DNA of 5,843 nucleotides from assembly GCA_016212345.1 (NCBI GenBank), contig JACRGM010000070.1, forward strand, positions 1 through 5,843, given 5' to 3'. The notes beneath the pieces are model-generated. The model saw only the letters and a list, made by a program, of their open reading frames with translations. It had not been told where the DNA came from and did no database searches. Positions 1 to 5,224 of this stretch are shown piece by piece. Each line of letters begins with the position of its first letter. Within the stretch, counting starts at the first letter, position 1. A program made the translations under genes and the position numbers. This DNA is from Nitrospinota bacterium (GTDB lineage: Bacteria; Nitrospinota; Nitrospinia; SZUA-224).

Positions 1-54
1 ATCTCTAAAAAGATGGGGCGTCAGGGTATTAAACATAGGATTGTTCAACCATAG
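1..54 (+). CDS. Possible C-terminal tail of an upstream gene (partial)
   Basis: Reading from base 1, the frame is open for 17 codons (ending ...KHRIVQP) and stops at TAG 52-54. It could be the tail of a gene that begins before the window, on the same strand as etfB. A small repeat begins just after the stop, which fits an intergenic boundary. Seventeen open codons can easily occur by chance and I recognise no family, so this is only a possibility. The frame that runs into etfB is also open back to the left edge, so openness alone does not discriminate. Confidence 0.2.
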   Translation: MSKKMGRQGIKHRIVQP

Positions 55-55
55 A

Positions 56-88
56 CCCAAAATCCGATTTAGGATTTTAGGATTTGGG
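56..88. repeat. Small AT-rich inverted repeat upstream of etfB
   Basis: AAAATCC (59-65) and GGATTTT (72-78) form a perfect 7-bp inverted repeat with a 6-nt loop. A second copy of the right arm, GGATTTGGG (80-88), can instead pair with CCCAAAATCC (56-65) with one bulged base, so two alternative hairpins share one left arm. There is no T-run after it, so it is not a convincing terminator. Runs of AAATCC/GGATTT units resemble dispersed intergenic repeats of some bacteria, but I see only this one copy here. Confidence 0.4.
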
Positions 89-111
89 ATAGATTTGGTG
101 CTTGTGGTACT

Positions 112-116
112 GGGAG
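112..116 (+). promoter_or_regulatory. Ribosome binding site of etfB
   Basis: GGGAG at 112-116 lies 11 nt before ATG 128. It supports starting EtfB at 128 rather than at the in-frame TTG at 41. The longer start would add 29 residues encoded partly by the inverted repeat and absent from ETF beta proteins, which normally begin with the MKIVVCIKQVPD-type strand. Confidence 0.5.
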
Positions 117-127
117 TTTTATTTTAT

Positions 128-922
128 ATGAAGATAGTGGTTTGTATAAAACAGGTTCCAGATACTGCCACAAGGATAAAGATAAAACAAGGATCTAGTA
201 GTATTGAGACAGAGGGTGTTCAGTATGTAGTTAATCCCTACGATGAATATGCCGTAGAAGAGGCCCTGAGGATAAAGGAAAGGATAGGCGATAGTGAGAT
301 CACAATCTTGTCAATGGGTCCAGATAGGACAAAGGAGGCAATAAAGACCTGCCTTGCAATGGGTGCTGATAAGGCTATACATCTTATTGATGATCGGTTT
401 GAGGGATCGGATAGTTATGCAACATCCCTGATTCTGGCAAAGGGATTAAGAGATATAGGATACGACCTGATACTCTGCGGCAAACAGGGTGTAGATGACG
501 ATGCTGCACAGGTAGGCCCATCTATAGCAGAGATGCTCAATATTCCCCATGTCTCTGTGATTACAAGGCTCGATCTATATGATGACAACAAAAAGGTAAT
601 AATTCACCGAGAGGTGGAATATGGCACAGAGGTTATCGAGACAACACTTCCTGCCCTTTTAACCTGTCAAAAGGGATTAAATGAACCCCGTCTCCCTTCA
701 CTTAAGGGGATCATGTCTGCCAAGAAGAAGGAGATCCGTAAGGTAAATAGTGATGCGCTAGGTTTAAGTCATAAAGAGATCGGTTTGCAAGGATCTAAGA
801 CCAAGGTGATAGCCCTCTCCCTTCCCCCTCAGAGAAAAGGTGGAAGGATCATCAAAGGTGAACCACAAGAGGGTGTTAAAGAGTTGGTTAGACTCCTGAG
901 GGAGGAGGCAAAGGTTATATAG
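128..922 (+). CDS. etfB: Electron transfer flavoprotein subunit beta
   Basis: EtfB pairs with EtfA to form the soluble FAD heterodimer that takes electrons from flavin dehydrogenases and passes them on, usually to the quinone pool. The protein is 264 residues, normal for the family. It opens with the typical strand MKIVVCIKQVPDT and has NPYDEYAVEEAL at 36-47. The nucleotide loop GKQGVDDDAAQVGP is at 118-131; the DDD run resembles AMP-binding canonical ETFs, while AQVGP also occurs in bifurcating ones. The segment from 184 to 201 matches the recognition loop of human ETF-beta, and Leu192 lines up with the human partner-anchoring leucine, followed by KKK at 199-201. ATG 128 is chosen over TTG 41 because of the family N-terminus and the GGGAG site. 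The stop TAG overlaps the GTG of the next gene by one base (TAGTG), indicating translational coupling to the oxidoreductase. Family assignment is firm; the bifurcating or non-bifurcating type is unresolved. Confidence 0.95.
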   Translation: MKIVVCIKQVPDTATRIKIKQGSSSIETEGVQYVVNPYDEYAVEEALRIKERIGDSEITILSMGPDRTKEAIKTCLAMGADKAIHLIDDRFEGSDSYATSLILAKGLRDIGYDLILCGKQGVDDDAAQVGPSIAEMLNIPHVSVITRLDLYDDNKKVIIHREVEYGTEVIETTLPALLTCQKGLNEPRLPSLKGIMSAKKKEIRKVNSDALGLSHKEIGLQGSKTKVIALSLPPQRKGGRIIKGEPQEGVKELVRLLREEAKVI

Positions 923-2076
923 TGATCAAGGTATCAGATGTAGTTATTATAGGTGGAGGGATTATAGGGATAAGTATTGCTTATCACCTTGCAAAGAGTG
1001 GGTGTAGCAATGTTGTAGTTTTGGAAAAGGAGGATCTGATAGGGGCTGGATCTACAAGTAAAGGTGCGGGTGGAATCAGGCAACAGTTCTCCACAGAGAT
1101 AAATATAAGGCTCTCTATGGAGAGTGTAAAGATATTTGAACGCTTTGCCGATGAGATGGGGTGTGAGGAGGTATTTTATCAAAACGGTTATCTCTTCCTT
1201 TTATCTACAGAAGAGGAGATGAAATCCTTTAAGAAAAATGTAGAATTACAAAGGGATCTCGGATTAGAGGTTGATATCCTCTCACCAGATGAGATGAGGG
1301 CTATGATACCCTTTATTAATACAGAGGATATATTAGGTGTAACCTTCTGTAGGAGTGATGGATATGCTGATATAGATGGGGTCCTTCAAGGGTTTGCTAG
1401 GGAGGCAAAGAGGCTTGGTGTAAAGATATATCTTAAGACAGAGGTTGAAGGGATAGAGGTAGAGAATGGAAGGGTATGCAAGGTAAGGACACGGAGAGGG
1501 GATATTGAGACTCATACAGTAATCAATGCTGGTGGTCCCTATTCTGCTATTATAGGAAAGATGGTAGGTATTGATCTCCCAATCACCCCCTTCAAGAGGC
1601 AGATATTCGTAACAGAACCACTCGATTTTATCCCTGATTCCATGCCCATGATTATAGATTTCCATACCAAGTTCTATTGCCGAAAGGAGAGTGGAGGACT
1701 CCTGATGGGAGGAGGAGAAAAAAAAGAGTCAAGTGGTTTTGATACAAATGTTGATTGGGGGGTGCTGGAGAGCCTTGTAGAAAAGGGGATCCATCGTATC
1801 CCTGGCATTAAGGATGCAAGGATAAAGAAGGGATGGGCAGGGTTATACAGTATTACGCTGGATTTTAATCCTATACTCGGCAAAGTCCCCCATGTGGAAG
1901 GGTTTGTATGTGCTGTTGGATTCAGTGGTCATGGATTCATGCATTCACCTATTGTAGGGAAACTTATCTCTGAACTGATAATAGATGGAGAGGCATCAAC
2001 GATAGATATCTCTCCTCTTAGTATTAATAGATTTGAGGACAAGGATAGGATCATCCCAGAAGAGAATGTGATCTGA
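922..2076 (+). CDS. FAD-dependent oxidoreductase, DAO / sarcosine oxidase beta-like
   Basis: A 384-residue flavoprotein of the D-amino-acid oxidase fold (DAO family), closest in pattern to sarcosine oxidase beta and dimethylglycine dehydrogenase-like proteins. The N-terminal Rossmann motif is GGGIIG at 11-16, with Glu35 ending the second strand to hold the FAD ribose. GAGSTSKGAGGIRQQF at 41-56 is the usual second flavin-contacting stretch. The C-terminal block GWAGLYSITLDFNPILG, then GFSGHGFMHSPIVG, is the conserved flavin and substrate closing region of this family. There is no signal peptide or membrane segment, so it should be cytoplasmic. It starts at GTG 922, overlapping the etfB stop by one base, with a purine-rich GGGAGGAGG about 14 nt upstream. 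It lies between etfB and etfA, so it is probably the dehydrogenase feeding this ETF. The substrate cannot be read from sequence; an N-methyl amino acid, other amine or amino acid, or 2-hydroxy acid are all possible. Confidence 0.85.
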   Translation: MIKVSDVVIIGGGIIGISIAYHLAKSGCSNVVVLEKEDLIGAGSTSKGAGGIRQQFSTEINIRLSMESVKIFERFADEMGCEEVFYQNGYLFLLSTEEEMKSFKKNVELQRDLGLEVDILSPDEMRAMIPFINTEDILGVTFCRSDGYADIDGVLQGFAREAKRLGVKIYLKTEVEGIEVENGRVCKVRTRRGDIETHTVINAGGPYSAIIGKMVGIDLPITPFKRQIFVTEPLDFIPDSMPMIIDFHTKFYCRKESGGLLMGGGEKKESSGFDTNVDWGVLESLVEKGIHRIPGIKDARIKKGWAGLYSITLDFNPILGKVPHVEGFVCAVGFSGHGFMHSPIVGKLISELIIDGEASTIDISPLSINRFEDKDRIIPEENVI

Positions 2077-2094
2077 GCCTTGGTCGAAGAGGAT

Positions 2095-2247
2095 ATGTTG
2101 AAGGCCTTTTTCAGTAGATATAAGAAAGAGATACTTTTGATAATCCTTACAGTATATGTAATAATCCTTGGGCTTGGGACTATTGGGGAACTCTTTGAGA
2201 TAGAATGGATACTCAATCTACCCATATTTAGACCAGTTGGCAAGTAG
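2095..2247 (+). CDS. Small predicted single-pass membrane protein (50 aa)
   Basis: A short frame begins at ATG 2095 and ends at TAG 2245-2247, giving 50 residues. The N-terminus is basic (FFSRYKKE), followed by a hydrophobic helix at about 13-31 (ILLIILTVYVIILGLGTIG), then a short tail GELFEIEWILNLPIFRPVGK. By the positive-inside rule the N-terminus should face the cytoplasm. AAGAGG (2087-2092) lies only 2 nt before the ATG. The in-frame TTG 2098 would have better spacing and give 49 residues, and TTG 2080 would give 55. The gene follows the oxidoreductase stop by 18 nt and precedes etfA on the same strand. I do not recognise a family. Its place inside an etfB-dehydrogenase-etfA run suggests, as inference, a membrane anchor or docking partner. 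A chance frame is possible, but the clean basic N-terminus plus transmembrane layout argues for a real gene. Confidence 0.6.
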   Translation: MLKAFFSRYKKEILLIILTVYVIILGLGTIGELFEIEWILNLPIFRPVGK

Positions 2248-2249
2248 GG

Positions 2250-2267
2250 GCAGGCCTATGTGCCTGC
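2250..2267. repeat. Palindrome GCAGGC/GCCTGC before etfA
   Basis: GCAGGC (2250-2255) and GCCTGC (2262-2267) form a perfect 6-bp stem with a 6-nt loop, immediately after the stop of the small membrane-protein gene. The context TAGGGGCAGGCC resembles one end of a common dispersed intergenic repeat, and its first bases overlap that gene's stop codon. It lacks a following T-run, so termination is unlikely. Confidence 0.45.
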
Positions 2268-2280
2268 TTTGAACTACCTC

Positions 2281-2303
2281 CCCTCTCCCCAAAGGGGAGA
2301 GGG
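2281..2303. repeat. G/C-rich palindromic repeat in the etfA leader
   Basis: CCCTCTCCCC (2281-2290), an AAA loop, then GGGGAGAGGG (2294-2303) form a perfect 10-bp stem. It is followed by a G-rich tail, GCAAGGGTGAGGGGGG. Palindromes of this exact style are familiar as dispersed repeats in many bacterial genomes. It sits 21 nt before the etfA ribosome binding site, so in mRNA it would form a strong hairpin in the etfA leader. It could act as an RNA processing or stabilising site between the two halves of the operon. It is in frame with etfA and creates a spurious N-terminal extension if etfA is started at 2260. Confidence 0.65.
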
Positions 2304-2324
2304 CAAGGGTGAGGGGGGATTTTC

Positions 2325-2330
2325 AGGAGA
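2325..2330 (+). promoter_or_regulatory. Ribosome binding site deciding the etfA start
   Basis: AGGAGA at 2325-2330 lies 4 nt before ATG 2335. It fixes the etfA start there and excludes the upstream in-frame GTG/ATG region, whose codons are the palindromic repeat. Confidence 0.75.
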
Positions 2331-2334
2331 AAAG

Positions 2335-3327
2335 ATGGCAAAGGGTGTCTGGGTAATAGCAGAGCAAAGGGATGGGAGTATCAGAAGAGTAACCCTTGAA
2401 GCAGTAAGCACAGGAAAGAGATTGGCAGATAAACTGGATGAGGAGATGGGGGTGATCATCCTTGGATCTGGGATTGAGGGTCTCGCTGATGAGATGTTTC
2501 ACTACGGTGCAGATAAGGTATACCTTATTGATGATCCATCCCTTAAGGAATACACCCCAGATGGATATGTTACACCACTATTTACTCTTATTAATGAGAA
2601 TCAGCCATCAATAGTCCTCATGGGGGCTACATCTGAAGGGAAGGATCTTACACCGAGGCTATCAGCGAGGTTAAAGACCGGTCTGGCTACAGATTGTATA
2701 GGACTTGATATAGATGATCAGGCCAGGCTGGAGGCTATAAGACCTGTCTATGGTGCTAAGGCGATCACAAAGGTCATCTGGCCTGAATCAAGACCTCAGA
2801 TAACTACCATAAGACCTAATGTGATGGAGATAAGAAGTCCTGAACTAGGACAAAAGGGAGATGTGATAAAGATAAAGACCACTATAAATCCGAGTGATAT
2901 AAGGACCACTATTAAGGAGGTAATAAAGGGTGCCAGTCATAGGGTTGATCTTACAGAGGCAAGGATTATTGTCTCTGGAGGCCGTGGGATGAAAGGTGCT
3001 GAGAACTTTAAGATATTGGAGGAACTCGCGGATGTGGTGGGTGGAGCTGTAGGGGCATCTAGGGCAGCAGTAGATGCGGGCTGGAAGGATCATCAATTAC
3101 AGATAGGACAGACAGGAAAGACAGTAGGCCCAGATCTATATATTGCATGTGGTATCTCAGGCGCAATACAGCACCTAGCTGGTATGTCCTCTTCTAAGTA
3201 TATTGTTGCCATAAATAAGGACCCTGAGGCGAATATATTTAAGGTGGCTGACTATGGTCTCGTCGGTGACCTCTTCGGGATCGTCCCCATACTGACAGAG
3301 GAGTTTAAGAAGATAATTGAGACCTAA
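2335..3327 (+). CDS. etfA: Electron transfer flavoprotein subunit alpha
   Basis: EtfA holds the redox FAD of the ETF heterodimer and completes the carrier with EtfB. The protein is 330 residues, normal length, with no extra ferredoxin domain at the N-terminus. Residues 1-200 form the variable N-terminal domain. The conserved FAD domain begins near 210: SGGRGM at 214-219, GAVGASRAAVDAGW at 237-250, QIGQTGKTVGPDLYIACGISGAIQHLAGM at about 256-284 (the flavin-binding stretch), and NKDPEANIFKVADYGLVGDL at 294-313, the ETF alpha hallmark. Starting at ATG 2335 is supported by AGGAGA and by the family N-terminus (MAKGVWVIAEQRDG). Unlike the usual adjacent etfB-etfA arrangement, it is separated from etfB by a dehydrogenase gene and a small membrane-protein gene. 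Its last 11 nt overlap the start of nrdJ, suggesting co-transcription. Confidence 0.95.
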   Translation: MAKGVWVIAEQRDGSIRRVTLEAVSTGKRLADKLDEEMGVIILGSGIEGLADEMFHYGADKVYLIDDPSLKEYTPDGYVTPLFTLINENQPSIVLMGATSEGKDLTPRLSARLKTGLATDCIGLDIDDQARLEAIRPVYGAKAITKVIWPESRPQITTIRPNVMEIRSPELGQKGDVIKIKTTINPSDIRTTIKEVIKGASHRVDLTEARIIVSGGRGMKGAENFKILEELADVVGGAVGASRAAVDAGWKDHQLQIGQTGKTVGPDLYIACGISGAIQHLAGMSSSKYIVAINKDPEANIFKVADYGLVGDLFGIVPILTEEFKKIIET

Positions 3328-5095
3328 ACTTACTGAAAATGCTATCACTGTCCTTAAAAGGAGGTATCTAAAAAAGGATGAAGATGGGAGGGTAGTGGAG
3401 ACCCCTGAAGAGATGTTCAGGAGGGTAGCTCGCAATGTTGCCTCTGCTGATCTGCTCTATAATCCTACTATTAATATAAAGGATACAGAAGAGGGGTTCT
3501 ATCAGGTAATGGCAAGATTGGAGTTTCTTCCCAACTCCCCTACCCTGATGAATGCAGGAAGGGAACTTCAACAGCTTGCCGCCTGTTTTGTTCTTCCTAT
3601 TGAAGACTCACTTGAATCGATATTTGAATCTGTGAAGAGTACTGCCCTTATCCATCAGAGTGGTGGAGGGACAGGTTTCTCCTTTAGCAAACTAAGACCA
3701 AAGGATGACCCTGTCATGACTACAGGTGGTGCTGCCAGTGGGCCATTATCCTTTATGAAGGTATTCAATACAACCACAGAGGTGATCAAACAAGGTGGGA
3801 CAAGGCGCGGGGCGAATATGGGGATATTAAGGATTGACCATCCTGATATAATAGAGTTTATCTCTGCCAAAAAGGATAGGGATAAGCTGACCAATTTCAA
3901 CCTCTCTGTAGGGATCACTACTAGATTCATGGAGGCGGTAGAGGATGATAAAGAATATGACCTGATAAACCCCCGTAATAGGAGGGTGATGAGGAGGCTA
4001 AAGGCGAGGGATATCTTTCAGCTTATAGTGGAATCTGCATGGGATAATGGAGAGCCAGGGATATTATTCATGGATAGGATCAATCAGGATAATCCAACCC
4101 CTCAATTAGGGGAGATAGAGGGGACTAATCCCTGTGGTGAGCAACCCCTTCTCCCTTATGAGGCCTGCAATCTAGGTTCGATCAATCTCTCACGGATGAT
4201 AAAGAGTATCAGTGTGAGTGATATGGTAAGTGATAGCGTGAGTACTGACACTGACACTGACACTCACACTGCCAATAAGTATGAGATAGATTATGATAGA
4301 CTCAAAGATACAGTAAGGATAGGGGTAAAATTCTTGGACAATATAATAGATGTAAATAGATATCCATTGCCTCAGATTAGTGAGATAACAAGGGGAAATA
4401 GAAAGATAGGTCTTGGGGTAATGGGCTTTGCCGATCTCCTTATAAGATTAGGGATACCGTATGATTCAACAGGGGCTGTAGAGATAGGGGGGGAGATTAT
4501 GCGCTTTATAAGAGAGAAGGCAAGAGAGAGATCCGCAGAGCTTGCTGAGGAGAGGGGGGTATTCCCGAATTTTAAGGGGAGTATATATGATAGGCCAGGT
4601 AGTATGAGGTTGAGAAATGCCACAAGTACAACTATAGCACCTACAGGTACACTCAGCATCATTGCAGGATGTTCGAGTGGTATTGAACCTATATATGCCC
4701 TGAGCTTTACTCGGAATATCCTTGATAATACAGAATTTATAGAGGTAAACCCGCTTTTTAGAGAGATTGCCAAATCTCATAATATAGAGATTGAGAAACT
4801 GACTGGTATTGAGTCAATTCAGGGGATAAAAGGGATACCAGAAGGGATTAGGAGGTTATTTAAGACCACCTTTGATATTGCCCCTGAGTGGCACATAAAG
4901 GTGCAGGCATCCTTTCAGAGATATACAGATAATGCAGTATCTAAGACTGTTAACTTCCCTGCCAATGCAACTAGAGAGGATATAGAGAAGATATTCATCC
5001 TTGCCTACCGTGAAGGATGCAAGGGGGTAACTATATACCGAAGTGGTAGTAGACCTCAACAGGTACTATCATGTAGAGAGGTCCTCTACTGCTGA
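3317..5095 (+). CDS. nrdJ: Class II (adenosylcobalamin-dependent) ribonucleotide reductase
   Basis: NrdJ makes deoxyribonucleotides in the cytoplasm using a thiyl radical generated from adenosylcobalamin, so it works with or without oxygen. The protein is 592 residues, a short form without an N-terminal ATP-cone. Asn271, Cys273 and Glu275 in NPCGE are the radical-site residues. Cys90 (LAACFVLP) and Cys284 (YEACNLGSINL) should be the substrate-reducing disulfide pair. GGGTGFSFSKLRP lies at 116-128, KQGGTRRGANMG at 158-169, APTGTLS at 441-447 and VSKTVNFP at 541-548. TTG 3317 is the only usable start before the conserved N-terminus: the codon just upstream is TAA and the next ATG is residue 33. 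It overlaps etfA by 11 nt. Two oddities: a Ser/Asp/Thr-rich insertion at about 297-318 made of repeat DNA, and a short C-terminus ending SCREVLYC. Function is firm; completeness of the tail is uncertain. Confidence 0.95.
   Translation: MRPKLTENAITVLKRRYLKKDEDGRVVETPEEMFRRVARNVASADLLYNPTINIKDTEEGFYQVMARLEFLPNSPTLMNAGRELQQLAACFVLPIEDSLESIFESVKSTALIHQSGGGTGFSFSKLRPKDDPVMTTGGAASGPLSFMKVFNTTTEVIKQGGTRRGANMGILRIDHPDIIEFISAKKDRDKLTNFNLSVGITTRFMEAVEDDKEYDLINPRNRRVMRRLKARDIFQLIVESAWDNGEPGILFMDRINQDNPTPQLGEIEGTNPCGEQPLLPYEACNLGSINLSRMIKSISVSDMVSDSVSTDTDTDTHTANKYEIDYDRLKDTVRIGVKFLDNIIDVNRYPLPQISEITRGNRKIGLGVMGFADLLIRLGIPYDSTGAVEIGGEIMRFIREKARERSAELAEERGVFPNFKGSIYDRPGSMRLRNATSTTIAPTGTLSIIAGCSSGIEPIYALSFTRNILDNTEFIEVNPLFREIAKSHNIEIEKLTGIESIQGIKGIPEGIRRLFKTTFDIAPEWHIKVQASFQRYTDNAVSKTVNFPANATREDIEKIFILAYREGCKGVTIYRSGSRPQQVLSCREVLYC
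4211..4270. repeat. In-frame palindromic insertion in nrdJ
   Basis: AGTGTGAGTG (4211-4220) and CACTCACACT (4261-4270) are perfect 10-bp inverted repeats that bracket a 40-nt core. The whole block is an exact multiple of three (60 nt) and reads as residues 299-318 of NrdJ, rich in Ser, Asp and Thr. Other NrdJ proteins, from memory, go from the GSINLSR motif to the EIDYDRL-like helix with only a short turn. This therefore looks like extra sequence accommodated in a surface loop. Confidence 0.6.
4245..4268 (+). repeat. Hexanucleotide tandem repeat (CTGACA) in nrdJ
   Basis: Three perfect CTGACA copies (4245-4262) are followed by a fourth with one change, CTCACA (4263-4268). In frame they encode alternating Asp-Thr (DTDTDTHT). 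Because the unit is two codons, slippage would change length without breaking the frame. Confidence 0.75.
5073..5089. repeat. Short hairpin at the 3' end of nrdJ
   Basis: GTAGAG (5073-5078) and CTCTAC (5084-5089) form a 6-bp stem with a 5-nt loop, ending 3 nt before the nrdJ stop codon at 5093-5095. No U-run follows, so it is not a standard intrinsic terminator. It lies in the non-conserved last codons of nrdJ. Confidence 0.35.
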
Positions 5096-5101
5096 GTGCT
5101 C

Positions 5102-5224
5102 ATAGATTTCCATATAACAAATTACACGGCGTTATCAGTCGAAATCCTCGACGGCGTACCGCTTAGTACGCCTTACTCGGATTTCTCCCTCTATCCTTGT
5201 GTAATTTATTATCTGAAAATCTAT
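5102..5224. repeat. Nested inverted-repeat element (MITE/REP-like) between nrdJ and oppF
   Basis: Arms at 5102-5127 and 5199-5224 are 26 nt each and pair at 23 of 26 positions. Inside them, GAAATCC (5141-5147) pairs with GGATTTC (5179-5185), and GGCGTAC (5153-5159) pairs with GTACGCC (5166-5172). All three pairs share the same centre near 5163, so the 123-bp block can fold into one long interrupted hairpin. It has no transposase and no clear target-site duplication. It begins 6 nt after the nrdJ stop and contains the last 20 codons and the stop of the oppF-like gene. It could be a small non-autonomous mobile element or a dispersed palindromic repeat, and may also act as a bidirectional terminator for the two convergent genes. 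Confidence 0.75.

Noticed and set aside
1..36. Minus-strand gene start at 36 reading out of the left edge
   Set aside because: Only 12 codons are visible, with no ribosome binding site and no family similarity.
41..127. N-terminal extension of EtfB from TTG 41
   Set aside because: The extra 29 residues are unlike ETF beta and are partly encoded by an inverted repeat. ATG 128 has a GGGAG site and matches the family N-terminus.
1333..1665. Minus-strand frame of about 110 codons within the oxidoreductase gene
   Set aside because: It lies wholly opposite a strongly supported gene and has no recognisable motifs. The same holds for the other opposite-strand frames in etfB, etfA and nrdJ.
2260..2334. 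N-terminal extension of EtfA through the GC-rich palindrome
   Set aside because: The added residues are translated repeat DNA. ATG 2335 has AGGAGA at good spacing and gives the normal EtfA N-terminus.
4201..4275. CRISPR-like or regulatory tandem array in nrdJ
   Set aside because: The unit is only 6 nt with no spacers. It is a coding microsatellite within a palindrome.
5093..5095. TGA at the end of nrdJ read as selenocysteine, with continuation through the repeat
   Set aside because: The frame does stay open to 5229, but the downstream residues come from a palindromic repeat, look like no RNR tail, and I see no independent sign of a SECIS element.
5102..5224. tRNA or other structured RNA gene in the nrdJ-oppF gap
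   Set aside because: The block is a near-perfect concentric hairpin rather than a cloverleaf, and no tRNA landmarks are visible.
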